A DNA stretch of 40,046 nt from Acidobacteriota bacterium (GTDB lineage: Bacteria > Acidobacteriota > UBA6911 > RPQK01 > JAJDTT01): the NCBI GenBank assembly GCA_022827025.1, contig JAJDTT010000024.1:1-40046 (forward strand), given 5' to 3'. The notes under the pieces were generated by a model. The model did not search any database and was not told the DNA's origin. It saw only the letters and a list, made by a program, of their open reading frames with translations. This document shows positions 1 to 9,852 of this stretch, piece by piece (the first letter of the stretch is position 1; every line of letters begins with the position of its first letter). The translations under genes were made by a program, and so were the position numbers.

Positions 1-3000
1 TCGGCAGAGAGTCCGTTGGGAACAGCATATCCATCTACGACAACATGTGCGTTCGTCCCTGAAATTCCGAAGGCACTCACCGCGGCCCGCGGCGGCCGCC
101 CCGCATGGTCAGGCCAGGCCATCGTGTCGGAAACGACACGCACCGGCTGCCGGTCCCAGTCCAGATGCGGGGTGGGGTCCCGGAAATGCAGGTGTTTCGG
201 GATCACGCCCCGCGTCATCGCCAGCACCGTCTTGATCAGCGCTGCAACTCCGGCGGCCGACTCGAGGTGACCGATGTTGGTCTTCACCGAACCAATCAAC
301 AGCGGGCGGTCCGCTGCCCGTCCCCTGCCGTACACTGCCGCCGCCGCCCGCAACTCGATCGGGTCGCCCAACTCGGACCCGGCTCCATGAGCTTCCAGGT
401 AGTCCACTTCCGCCGGTGACACGGCCGCCCGTGCGAGCGCCTCCTCGATCACCTGCTCCTGTGCCGGACCGTTGGGCACCGTCGGCCCGGCGCTCGCACC
501 GTTCTGGTTTACGGCCGAGCCGAGAATCACGCCCCAGATACGGTCGCCGTCGGTCTCAGCCTCGCGCAGCCGCTTCAGGACGAGCATCCCGCAACCCTCG
601 CCCCTCACGAAGCCGTCCGCGGAGGCGTCGAAAGTCTTGCACGCCCTCTCCCGCGACAACATCCCCAAATCCGCCATCTCCCTGGTCAATCCGGAAGACA
701 GGACCGCGTTGACGCCGCCAACCAGAGCCAGATCCACTTCACCTTGCCGCAACCCGGCCACCGCCTGGTGGGCAGCCACCAGCGACGCCGCGCAGTTGAG
801 CATCACCGGCATCGTCGGTCCCAGGAGACCCAGCTTGAAGGCAACACGACCGACCGCCATGCTCCCGGCCGTGCCCAGGTAGCTGACGACGTCGCTGTCA
901 GCCGTCATCAGATCCCGGTACTCGCTGGTGGCAATGCCGGCATAGACTCCCGTGCGGCTGCCCTTCAGCCGGTCCGGGTCGATCCCGGCATCCTCAAGGG
1001 CCCGCCAACTCGTCTCCAGAAGGAGTCGTTGTTGCGGATCCATCATGCGGGCCCCGATGGGCGTGAGCCCAAAGAAACCTGCGTCGAATCGGTCGATCCC
1101 TTCGACGAACCCGCCGCGCCGGGAAGCCGCATCCTCAGCTTCAGGGTCTCCGAAAACACCCTTCCAGGGACCGGCGTCCCGGCGGCCGTCCGTCACGGCG
1201 TCCACGCCGGCTTCGAGCTGCCGCCAGAACGCCGTGAGATCCGGCGCGCCCGGGAAGCGGCACGCCATACCGATGATCGCGATACCATCGTCCTCGCGCT
1301 CCACGACCGGCTGCGGCTCCGGCTGCACCTGGACGGCCGGAGCGCTGCCAATGTCACCGAGCTCACCGGCCAGATGACGGGCGAGTCCGGCGATATCAGG
1401 GTAGTCGAACACGATGGTGTTCGATGCCACGTACTCCCCGGAGAATGTCCGATTCAGCCGGTTCCGTAGCTCCACCGCCATAAGCGAATCCATTCCCAGA
1501 TCGAAGAACCCCACTGCGGGCGCGGGCGCCGCCGGCAGCCTCAACACCGCCTGAACCTCCTCTTGCAGGAAGGAAACGAGCACTTCTTCGCGCGTTGCCG
1601 GTGGCGCGGCTTGCAGCCGGGAAAGCAGATCTTCCGATGCGCCCGGAGAGTCCTCCGAGGCATCCTGGTCAGACGGCAGCAGGTCTTCGAACAGCGACGG
1701 GCGGCCCTCGATGGCCTCTCCGAATACGGACCAGTCCGCCGCCAGAACGACCGCGGCCGTGGGATCCTCGCGCAGCAGCCGGTCGAACACCCTGAGCCCC
1801 TGTTCCGGACTGAACCAGCCGGTTCCTGCCGCCTCCCGCCGCGCGGCAATCCGCTCCCGCTGCTCCTCGGCCTCACCGAGTCCGGACCATGCTCCCCAGG
1901 CGATGGCCTGTCCGGCAAGCCCCAGAGCGCGCCGGTGGGCGGCAAGTTGATCGAGGAACGCGTTGGCCGCCGCGTGGTTCGCCTGGCCCGGATTGCCCAG
2001 AATCCCGGCCACGCTCGAGAACAGGACGAAGAGGTCCAGGTCACGGTCGGCGGTGGCCCGGTGCAGATGCCAGGCGCCAAGGACTTTCGGCCAGAGAACC
2101 TGCTCGAACCGCTCCCAGCTCTGATTCGCGAGCGAACGATCCGACAGCACTCCCACGCTGTGGATCACGCCTCCAAGCGGCGGCAACTCCCCTTTGATCC
2201 GCTCGAGCATCTGGTCCACCGCGGCGGCATCCGTCACGTCGGCCAACTCCACCCGCACCGTGACTCCGCGTTCCCTGAGCGCGCTGATCGTCTCCGCCGC
2301 CGCCGCGTCCGGAGCCCGCCGGCCGTTCAACACGATCGCCCCCGCTCCCCGCTCCGCCAACCAGTCGGCCAAGGCGCACCCGATCCCGCCCAGGCCGCCG
2401 GTCACCAGGTAGGTCCGGTCCTGCCGCAGCCGACCCTCCTCGATCGCCGGCGCGGTCAGTACGATCTTCCCGATGTGCCGGGCGTCGCGCATGAACTCCA
2501 TCGCGGCTCCCGCCTCGGCCAGTGGCCACCTGCTGTGGATCAGGGGTTTCAGGTCACCGGCCCGCAGTCGTTCCATTATGTTTCGGAGCGCCGCTCCCGG
2601 CCGCGCCGGGTCTTGTTGCTTCAGAACATCCATCTCAAGGATGGAGTAGGCCACGTCCGGCCGGACAGCAGCCATTTCCTCTTCCGTCAGGATGTCCCGC
2701 CTGGCCAGTTCCACAAACCGGCCACCGCGGGCCAGACAGGAAAGGCTCGCCTCGATGAAGCCCGGCCCCGTAAGGCTGTTGAGCACCACGTCCACACCGG
2801 CGCCACCGGTTGTTTCGAGTATCTCCCTCCCGAACGCCGTGTTGCGGCTGTCGAACACATGCGTCACCCCCAGCGACCGCAGATAGGCTCGTTTCGGCGC
2901 GCTCGCGGTGGTAAAGACAACCGCGCCGGCCGCCTGCGCCAACTGGACGGCTGCGAGCCCGACGCCGCCCGCACCGGCATGAATAAGCACCCGTTCGCCG

Positions 3001-6000
3001 GCCTTCAGCCCTGCAAGGTCGAAGGACAGCGCGGCCGTCACGAACGCGGTCGGAAATGTGGCCAGCGCCGCGACCGGAATCCCCGTGGGCGCGAATGCCA
3101 CCAATTCCTCCCTCGTCACCACTTCCGGTCCGAATGTCCCGAATGCCAGGCCGACCACACGATCGCCCACCGAGAAGGTCGAGTTCTCGGAACCGATCTC
3201 GACGATCCGGCCGCACATCTCTTCGCCCAGCAGGCCTTCGCCGGCCAGGCCCATGGCCCGGAACACGTCCAGGAAGTTCAGACCGCGAGCTTCGATCGCG
3301 ACTCGAACTTCCTTTGGCCCCACGGGACTCGCCGGCACCGGCTCGGCGTGAAGTCCTCCGAGGTCGCCGCCGCCGTCGAACGCCAACATCCAGTCCGGTC
3401 CCTCCGGCAGGGCAAGGCGCGGCGTGGGCCGAATCAGGCGGGCCACCCGGCGGCGCCCGGCCCGGTACGCGATTTGCGTCTCCGCGTCGGGAAACAGCAG
3501 TTCCTCAGTGAAGTCGGCCGGCAGCTCCGTCCCCACGGGGTCGAGATCGATCAACTTCGAATTCATCTGCGCCGCTTCCCTGGCCACCACCCTGCCAAAA
3601 CCCCACAGCGTCGCTCCGGAAAGCTGTCCTGAGCGTTCCCGCTCCAGAACCTGCGCGCCCCGCGTGAGAAACCACATCCCCTTCTCGGGGGCCAGATCGG
3701 CATCGATCACGCCCTGCATCAGCGCCAACGCGCTCGCTGCCGCCCGTCTCGTGTCCTCCCCCATTTCCTCGGTGGTCGCCCGCGGCCCGTGACCGTCCAG
3801 CGCCGCAAGATGCACGATGCCGCCGAGCGGCACGTCATCGGTCAGCTCCTCCAGAAGGGACCGCCACGACTCGCGCCGAACCATTTCCACGGCTCTTCTG
3901 ACGACTCCGGCCTCGCCGTGCGCGGATGCCGCAGTTTCCGGAGATTCCCCGCTCGCCAGCACGACCGTCTGATTCCGCGCCGCGAGTTGGGACGCCAGCG
4001 CCGCCGCCACGCCGCCCCGGTCCGCCGCGAGGACCCAGGCGGCCGGCGGCAGGACCACCTCCGCCGGTCCCTGCGCCACGATCACGCCCCGGTCCGGCAA
4101 CCCGGCCGACTCGGACTGGTCGATTCCCAGGACTTCGACATCGCCGAAACCCGCGTCGCCGAGCGCCCGCCGCCACACGTCGGGTCCCGCCAGCGCGTGG
4201 TGCGAGCGGTAACGATCGGCAAATCGCCACCAGCCGTCCAACTGTCCGAAAATCAGATCCATCCAGCCTCTGCCACGCTGGTTCTCCAGCGCCACAAGCT
4301 GTCCCGACGGCGCCAGCAGTTCCCGGCAGTGCGTCAATGTCTCGTCGAGATACTGCGTCGCATGCAGCACGTTCGCAGCAATCACCAGGTCATACCCGTG
4401 GGAGTCGAAGCCCTGAGCCGCCGGCTCCTTCTCGATATCCAGGACGCGGTATTCGATCGGCGCATCCGCCTGGCCGAAACGCCCCTCCGCGTCCGCGAAG
4501 AAGCCCGCCGAGATGTCGGTATAGGTGTAGTCGAACCGCCCGGCCGGAAGCCCCGGCAGAATGCACTCGGTCGCCGACCCGATGCCGGCGCCAACCTCCA
4601 GCACTCTGAGCCGCCGTCCGTCGGGCAACTCGGCCGCGAGGGTCTGCACCACCTCTCCCAGCATCCGGTTCGCCGCTCCCCACACCGGCGCACTCCGGTA
4701 AAGATCGGCTGCCTGCGGCTTCGCGTCGCCGAACAGCAGCGACAGCGGGTCCTCTCGTCCGCGAAGCACGTCCGGCAAGGCGCCGGCGCATCGCCGGAAG
4801 AGTCCGATCTCGTTCGAACCGTGCGGGTAGAGTCCGCTCATGCCGGTGGCGCACTCCTCGGAATCTTGCGGCATCGCTTCCGGCAACGGATCATCCGCCC
4901 CGATCATCACCACGAAGCCCTCACCCGCCGTCTCCAGCACGCCCGACGCGGCCAGCAGTTCGAGCATCCGGCAAAACAACTGCGAGTGGATCGGCAGCAC
5001 CTCCAGGTCTTGCCGCAATCCCTCGGGGTCCACGGCGGCGCCCGCCCGGCGCTGCCAGCCCAGCTTTTCCAGGGCCGAGAGCGCATAGGACCACGACAAC
5101 CGCTCCAGGTCGGCCTGCAGGGCGGCCTCTTCTTCGACTCCGACTCCTTCGGCGGCCAGGTACCGGGAAAACGGCTCCGAGCGGCGCGCCACGCTTGACG
5201 GGCTGGGGATGAAATCAGCCGACGGCATTCCCGGCGCAAGGACGCCATCCCGCCACACCACCTCGTACAGGAGCTCGTCCAACCCTTCCACTGCCGAGAG
5301 CATCGCCTCCCGGGTCGCCCGCTTCACCGTGTACCCATCCAACTCGCCCAGGAGGGTCCCGCTCAGGTCGTAGATCCGGAGGTCCCCGGTAAGAACCTCC
5401 GGCGGCTCGGATTCCGCATTCGGAGCCGCGGTTTGCCGGTCTCCCGGCATGCGCGCGTGGCAGACAATCCTTTCCGGCAGCGTCCCTTTGAGCCACAGCC
5501 GTTCCCACCCGAACGGCAGATAGGTGACCCCTTCCCAGGTCTCCGCCGGCTCGCGCGCCGCGGCCATGACCTGGAAACAACCGTCGAGCAGAAGCGGATG
5601 GAAATGCAGCCCGCCGGGGTCGAGGCCCGCCGGAAGAGCCACCTCGCCAAGCGCCTCGCCTGCCCCGGACCAGACCGCTTCCAGCGTACGGAACGACGGC
5701 CCGAGCTCGATCCCGATCCCGGCCTTGGCCCGGTAGAGGGCAGCCACATCCTGCGGTGAAAGGCCGGTCTTGACGCCTTCCAGGTCAAGGCGCTCCCCGG
5801 CTCGCGGTCCGCGGGAGCCGGGCGCCACTCGGGCCTCCGCGTGCAGCGTCCATTCGTCACCGGAATCTCCCTTGCTGAGTATCCGAATACGGCGCGCTTC
5901 GCCGGACCCGTCGAGAAGGATCTGCATTTTTCGGCCCGGTTCACCGCGCCCGTCGCCAGCGTCCTCCTCCACGAAGATCAATGGGTTGTGCAGCTGCACG

Positions 6001-9000
6001 TCCTCCACCACGTCCCGTCCGGTGCCCTCTGCGACGCAAGCCGATACGGCCATGGCCCCGTAGAGCGCGCCCGGCGCCACCAGCCGGCCGAACACCCGGT
6101 GGTCCTCCAGCCATGCCGGATCGGAGGGAAACACCTCCGTATCGAACGCGATCTCCCCGCTGGCGGATTCGTGCCTGCCGCCAAGCAATGGGTGACCGGC
6201 GCTCAGGCGCCGGCGCCTTGACGCCTTGACCCAGTGGCTCTGGCGGCGGAAGGGATAGCCCGGCAGCGAGATCCGGCGCCGCCGCTCCGCGGCGAACAGT
6301 CCCTGAAAAGAGATCGGGAACCCAGCTTCATACGCCGCCGCCACCGCCTCGACGAACGCGCTGTCGGCAGCCTCCGCCGGGGCGTCGCGCGACGGCCGTT
6401 TCAGACTCGAAAGCACGTCCGGCGTCGCCGCGGCACCGGCAGACTGCGGCCAGGCCATGGACACGATGGGACCCAGCACCGCGTGAGGTCCGACCTCCAC
6501 CACCGCATCCACTTCCAACTCTGCGAGGGTCTCCACCGCGCTGCGGAAGGCCACCTTCTCCCGCACCTGCCGGCGCCAGTACGCCCCATCGAGCGCCTGA
6601 CCCGTCTTTCGCGGCCGGCCCGTCAAACTGCTCACGAAGACACATGACGGCGGCGCGAGGGCAATCTCCGATAGCGCCGCTTCCACACCATCCAGCGCCG
6701 GCTCCACCAAAGCGCTGTGGTATGCCGGGCTTTTTCGCAACCGCCGCACCTGAACCTCTTCACTCTCGAAGCGCGCCAGTATTGCCTCGACATCTGTTGC
6801 CAAGCCGCTCACGACCTGGCTCGCCCCGTTGTCCGCGGCAATGCTCAAGCCGGGTCCGGCGGTGGCCGCATTCAGTTCTTCCACCGCGGCCGCCACGCGC
6901 GACTCGGTCGCGAAGATCGCCGCCATTGCCCCCTGTCCAGGCAATGCTCCCATCAACGCGCCGCGGGTTGCGGCAAACCGCAGGCCATCCTCGAGGCCGA
7001 AGACCCCCGCTGCCTGAGCCGCCGCGATCTCCCCGAGGCTGTGCCCCACCACGACGTGGGGCCGGATCCCCAGACTCGCCCAAAGCGCGGTCAACGCACA
7101 CTCCAGTGCATAGATCGCCGGCTGTGTCCAGGCCGCGTCGTCGAGATCTCCCGCGCGGCCGAACATCACGTCCAGCAACGACGCACCACGTTCCTCCCGG
7201 AGCACCGCCTCGCAACGGTCCAGGACAGCCCGTGCCACCGGCTCGCAGTCGTACAGGTGCTTCCCCATCCCCACCCACTGGCTGGCCTGTCCGGTGTACG
7301 CGAACGCCACCTTGGCGGGCGCCTCCGAGCCCGGCATCGTTCCCGGCCCGCCGTCTGCATCCGCCAGCGTCTGCAGGGCCTCGCGCAGGTTTTCGGAATC
7401 CCGGAACACCAGGCCCTTCCGGTGGCTGAAATGACTCCGCCCCACCGCCGCCGTCCACGCCATGTCCGAGAGCAGCGGATCCCTGGCGCCGCCGGCAGAA
7501 CGCTCCCCGACGTGCTTGTCGAGCCATTTCAGGTACCGTCCCGCCAGCTCCTGCAGCGTCTCGGCCGACTTGCCCGAGAGCGGCAGAAGAAGCGTTTCGC
7601 GGGCAGCCAGCGCTTCCGTGGGGGGCGCCGCGGTTCCCTCCGGAACCGAAACGGCGACGGGCCGCGGAGCGCCTGATGCCCACTGGTCGCTCGCGGAGCC
7701 GGCGGGGACATCCCGCGTCGAGTCGTAACCCTCGACCACCAGATGGGCGTTGGTTCCGGACCAGCCGAACCCGCTCACACCCGCCAATGGAGCGCGGCCC
7801 GAATGCTGAGGCCAATCCATCGGAGCCGAGGTCACCCGCAGCGGCAACCGGTCCCAGTCGATCTGCGGATTGGGATTCCGGAAATGAAGATGCCTTGGAA
7901 TCGTGCGCCGGTGCATCGAGAGCACCACCTTGATTACCCCGGCGACCCCCGCCGCCGGCTCCAAATGGCCGACATTGGTCTTCACTGAACCGATCAGCAG
8001 CGGGCGGTCCGCTTCGCGCCCCCTGCCGTAGACCACCCCCGCCGCCTGCGCCTCGATCGGGTCCCCGACCTCGGTGCCGGTGCCGTGCGCCTCCAGATAG
8101 TCCACTTCCGCGGGCAGAACCCCCGCCTGTGACAAGGCCTCTTCGATGACCCGCTCCTGCGCCGCCCCGTTCGGCACCGTCAGTCCCGGGCTCGCCCCGT
8201 CCTGATTGACCGCCGCGCCGCGGATCACGGCCCAGATGCGGTCGCCGTCCGCCTCCGCCTCGCTCAGCCGCTTCAAGACCACGATTCCGCAGCCCTCGCC
8301 CCGCACGTATCCATTCGCAGCGGCGTCGAACGTCTTGCATTTTCCGTCCGGCGACAACATTGCGGCATTCCCGCGCAGTTCCGACAGCCGTCCCGACAGG
8401 ATGGTGTGCACCCCTCCGGCGAGGGCAAGGGCGGCCTCGCCCCGCTGCAGGCCTGACACCGCCTGGTGTATCGCAACCAGCGATGACGAGCAGGCGGTGT
8501 CCAGCGCCATAGCGGGTCCCCCGAGACCCAGCACGAAGGCAACCCGTCCGATGGCCGTGTTGAAGGAAGTGCCGCTGACGGCGTAGAGGCTGGCGGCGGG
8601 TTCCGTGAACTCGTTCCCGCTCAGGACCAGACTGCGGTAATCGTTGTTGCTGATCCCGGCATACACTCCGGTGCGGCTGCCCTTGAGCCGATCCGGATCC
8701 ATCCCCGCGTCCTCCAGAGCCCGCCAGCTCGTTTCCAGCATCAACCTCTGTTGAGGATCCAGCAGTTGCGCCTCGACTGGCGAAATCCGGAAAAACGAAG
8801 CGTCGAACTGGTCGATTCCATCGAGGTAGGCGCCGAACCGGCAGGCCTCGTTCTGAACCGAGGGATCCGGAAAGAGTTCACCCACCCGCCCGGCGCCGGA
8901 TCCGGGAACGCCTTCGATCACGGCGTTCCGGCCAGTTTCCAGCAGGCGCCAGAAGGCCGACAGGTTCCGCGCGCCGGGGAACCGGCATGCCATACCTACG

Positions 9001-9056
9001 ATTGCGATGGGCTCTCCGGCCCGGACTCCCTTTTGTCGTCCGCCGTCATGTTTCAT
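1..9056 (-). CDS. Type I modular polyketide synthase, fully reducing module plus next KS (3' end outside window)
   Basis: Builds a polyketide chain; about 3,018 codons are visible and the frame is open at the left edge. Domains in order (approximate residues): KS1 15-437 with DTACSSSL (Cys189), EAHGTGT and NVGHLE; AT 575-909 with GHSLGE (Ser673) and SPAYHSALVEP; DH 954-1252 with DHRVFGRLVAPG (His986) and LLLDGCFQ (Asp1158); C-methyltransferase 1450-1635 with EVGAGIGSATE; ER 1890-2200 with AGAGGVGLAAVQLA; KR 2210-2392 with VTGGLGGIG; ACP 2489-2562 with LGMDSL (Ser2524); KS2 2589-3009. One full module would therefore extend, C-methylate and fully reduce, giving an alpha-methyl saturated unit. 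Two oddities: KS2 has MLNCAASL and EAHGAGS motifs, and the KR tyrosine is His2361 (GQANHAAAN). The start is ATG with AGGAGAG nine bases upstream. The gene lies 55 bp behind grpE on the same strand. The product is unknown. Confidence 0.96.
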   Translation of the reverse strand, partial: MKHDGGRQKGVRAGEPIAIVGMACRFPGARNLSAFWRLLETGRNAVIEGVPGSGAGRVGELFPDPSVQNEACRFGAYLDGIDQFDASFFRISPVEAQLLDPQQRLMLETSWRALEDAGMDPDRLKGSRTGVYAGISNNDYRSLVLSGNEFTEPAASLYAVSGTSFNTAIGRVAFVLGLGGPAMALDTACSSSLVAIHQAVSGLQRGEAALALAGGVHTILSGRLSELRGNAAMLSPDGKCKTFDAAANGYVRGEGCGIVVLKRLSEAEADGDRIWAVIRGAAVNQDGASPGLTVPNGAAQERVIEEALSQAGVLPAEVDYLEAHGTGTEVGDPIEAQAAGVVYGRGREADRPLLIGSVKTNVGHLEPAAGVAGVIKVVLSMHRRTIPRHLHFRNPNPQIDWDRLPLRVTSAPMDWPQHSGRAPLAGVSGFGWSGTNAHLVVEGYDSTRDVPAGSASDQWASGAPRPVAVSVPEGTAAPPTEALAARETLLLPLSGKSAETLQELAGRYLKWLDKHVGERSAGGARDPLLSDMAWTAAVGRSHFSHRKGLVFRDSENLREALQTLADADGGPGTMPGSEAPAKVAFAYTGQASQWVGMGKHLYDCEPVARAVLDRCEAVLREERGASLLDVMFGRAGDLDDAAWTQPAIYALECALTALWASLGIRPHVVVGHSLGEIAAAQAAGVFGLEDGLRFAATRGALMGALPGQGAMAAIFATESRVAAAVEELNAATAGPGLSIAADNGASQVVSGLATDVEAILARFESEEVQVRRLRKSPAYHSALVEPALDGVEAALSEIALAPPSCVFVSSLTGRPRKTGQALDGAYWRRQVREKVAFRSAVETLAELEVDAVVEVGPHAVLGPIVSMAWPQSAGAAATPDVLSSLKRPSRDAPAEAADSAFVEAVAAAYEAGFPISFQGLFAAERRRRISLPGYPFRRQSHWVKASRRRRLSAGHPLLGGRHESASGEIAFDTEVFPSDPAWLEDHRVFGRLVAPGALYGAMAVSACVAEGTGRDVVEDVQLHNPLIFVEEDAGDGRGEPGRKMQILLDGSGEARRIRILSKGDSGDEWTLHAEARVAPGSRGPRAGERLDLEGVKTGLSPQDVAALYRAKAGIGIELGPSFRTLEAVWSGAGEALGEVALPAGLDPGGLHFHPLLLDGCFQVMAAAREPAETWEGVTYLPFGWERLWLKGTLPERIVCHARMPGDRQTAAPNAESEPPEVLTGDLRIYDLSGTLLGELDGYTVKRATREAMLSAVEGLDELLYEVVWRDGVLAPGMPSADFIPSPSSVARRSEPFSRYLAAEGVGVEEEAALQADLERLSWSYALSALEKLGWQRRAGAAVDPEGLRQDLEVLPIHSQLFCRMLELLAASGVLETAGEGFVVMIGADDPLPEAMPQDSEECATGMSGLYPHGSNEIGLFRRCAGALPDVLRGREDPLSLLFGDAKPQAADLYRSAPVWGAANRMLGEVVQTLAAELPDGRRLRVLEVGAGIGSATECILPGLPAGRFDYTYTDISAGFFADAEGRFGQADAPIEYRVLDIEKEPAAQGFDSHGYDLVIAANVLHATQYLDETLTHCRELLAPSGQLVALENQRGRGWMDLIFGQLDGWWRFADRYRSHHALAGPDVWRRALGDAGFGDVEVLGIDQSESAGLPDRGVIVAQGPAEVVLPPAAWVLAADRGGVAAALASQLAARNQTVVLASGESPETAASAHGEAGVVRRAVEMVRRESWRSLLEELTDDVPLGGIVHLAALDGHGPRATTEEMGEDTRRAAASALALMQGVIDADLAPEKGMWFLTRGAQVLERERSGQLSGATLWGFGRVVAREAAQMNSKLIDLDPVGTELPADFTEELLFPDAETQIAYRAGRRRVARLIRPTPRLALPEGPDWMLAFDGGGDLGGLHAEPVPASPVGPKEVRVAIEARGLNFLDVFRAMGLAGEGLLGEEMCGRIVEIGSENSTFSVGDRVVGLAFGTFGPEVVTREELVAFAPTGIPVAALATFPTAFVTAALSFDLAGLKAGERVLIHAGAGGVGLAAVQLAQAAGAVVFTTASAPKRAYLRSLGVTHVFDSRNTAFGREILETTGGAGVDVVLNSLTGPGFIEASLSCLARGGRFVELARRDILTEEEMAAVRPDVAYSILEMDVLKQQDPARPGAALRNIMERLRAGDLKPLIHSRWPLAEAGAAMEFMRDARHIGKIVLTAPAIEEGRLRQDRTYLVTGGLGGIGCALADWLAERGAGAIVLNGRRAPDAAAAETISALRERGVTVRVELADVTDAAAVDQMLERIKGELPPLGGVIHSVGVLSDRSLANQSWERFEQVLWPKVLGAWHLHRATADRDLDLFVLFSSVAGILGNPGQANHAAANAFLDQLAAHRRALGLAGQAIAWGAWSGLGEAEEQRERIAARREAAGTGWFSPEQGLRVFDRLLREDPTAAVVLAADWSVFGEAIEGRPSLFEDLLPSDQDASEDSPGASEDLLSRLQAAPPATREEVLVSFLQEEVQAVLRLPAAPAPAVGFFDLGMDSLMAVELRNRLNRTFSGEYVASNTIVFDYPDIAGLARHLAGELGDIGSAPAVQVQPEPQPVVEREDDGIAIIGMACRFPGAPDLTAFWRQLEAGVDAVTDGRRDAGPWKGVFGDPEAEDAASRRGGFVEGIDRFDAGFFGLTPIGARMMDPQQRLLLETSWRALEDAGIDPDRLKGSRTGVYAGIATSEYRDLMTADSDVVSYLGTAGSMAVGRVAFKLGLLGPTMPVMLNCAASLVAAHQAVAGLRQGEVDLALVGGVNAVLSSGLTREMADLGMLSRERACKTFDASADGFVRGEGCGMLVLKRLREAETDGDRIWGVILGSAVNQNGASAGPTVPNGPAQEQVIEEALARAAVSPAEVDYLEAHGAGSELGDPIELRAAAAVYGRGRAADRPLLIGSVKTNIGHLESAAGVAALIKTVLAMTRGVIPKHLHFRDPTPHLDWDRQPVRVVSDTMAWPDHAGRPPRAAVSAFGISGTNAHVVVDGYAVPNGLSA

Positions 9057-9065
9057 GGTGTTTCA

Positions 9066-9072
9066 CTCTCCT
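9066..9072 (-). promoter_or_regulatory. Ribosome binding site of the PKS gene
   Basis: On the minus strand this reads AGGAGAG and lies nine bases before the ATG at 9056, fixing the PKS start. No promoter is evident in the 55 bp between grpE and the PKS, so read-through from hrcA-grpE is possible. Confidence 0.7.
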
Positions 9073-9111
9073 GTGCGGACTGACCTGGGAGCCTGCGCGG
9101 CAGAAATTAAT

Positions 9112-9708
9112 CTACTGACCCGGGGACTCTTCCGGAGGCGGCATGGCCACCTTGACCTGGGCCGCCCGCAGGAGCTTGTCACGGATGAGATAACCGGGCC
9201 GGTACTCCTCGAGGACGGTGCCCTCCTCATGTTCCCGGGTGAACTCCCGCAGCACCGCCTCGTGGACCCTGGGGTCGAACTGGCTGCCGACTCCGGGAGC
9301 GGTCGTCACCTGGAACTTCTCCAACAGCGCCTTCATCCGTTCGGCGAGCAGCCGGTAGCCCTCCAGGTACGGCCCGAGGGCGGGATCCGGATCGGCCGCC
9401 GACATGACCTCCAATCCCTTGGCGCAGGCATCCAGTATGGGAAGCAGCTCCAACGCCAGGTCGGACTGTCCCTGAAGGCGGGCTTCGAACCGGTTCTTCT
9501 CCGTCCGCTTGCGGTAGTTGTCGAACTCGGCCTGTTTCCGGAGCAGCAGATCGTAGTATTCGTCGCGTTGCCTGGCGAGGTCCTCGAGAGCCTCTTCGTA
9601 GATCGACTCGGCGGTCTCGTCGGGAGAGGAGTCCTCTTGCGGCGCTTCCCGGGCGTCTTCGTCCCGGGAGTCTTCAGCCTGATTCTCGATGTCTTCGGGT
9701 CGTTCCAT
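9112..9708 (-). CDS. grpE: GrpE, nucleotide exchange factor of DnaK
   Basis: GrpE releases ADP from the Hsp70 chaperone DnaK in the cytoplasm. The 198-residue protein has the family layout: an acidic disordered N-terminus (about residues 1-35), a long charged helix with RKQAEFDNYRKRTEKN, and the C-terminal beta domain with FDPRVHEAV, EEGTVLEEYRPGY and LIRDKLLRAAQVKVA. I chose the ATG at 9708 because GGAGAG lies at a workable distance; a TTG three codons earlier would almost touch it. hrcA lies upstream on the same strand, but dnaK and dnaJ, the usual neighbours, are absent here; a PKS follows instead. No CIRCE operator (TTAGCACTC-N9-GAGTGCTAA) is visible in the 144 bp between hrcA and grpE. 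Confidence 0.95.
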   Translation of the reverse strand: MERPEDIENQAEDSRDEDAREAPQEDSSPDETAESIYEEALEDLARQRDEYYDLLLRKQAEFDNYRKRTEKNRFEARLQGQSDLALELLPILDACAKGLEVMSAADPDPALGPYLEGYRLLAERMKALLEKFQVTTAPGVGSQFDPRVHEAVLREFTREHEEGTVLEEYRPGYLIRDKLLRAAQVKVAMPPPEESPGQ

Positions 9709-9852
9709 TGTCGCCAACTCTCCGTGGTCGTGGCCATGGCGCCGATCGCACCCGCCGACCGTTGCGATTTGGAAGTGATCGGATCGGGCTGGCGGCGGTC
9801 CGGAGCCGGCCCTGCCGCTCAGGGCTCAGGTTGACGGTATGGCCGAGGCGGC

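Noticed and set aside
1563-3632. Long plus-strand open frame opposite the PKS
   Set aside because: It is the complement of a well-supported PKS with ER, KR and ACP motifs; the Arg/Pro/Gly/His-rich translation shows no domain and comes from the GC bias.
9718-9852. Possible CIRCE operator or small gene between hrcA and grpE
   Set aside because: No TTAGCACTC or GAGTGCTAA-like inverted repeat and no open frame with a ribosome site is visible.
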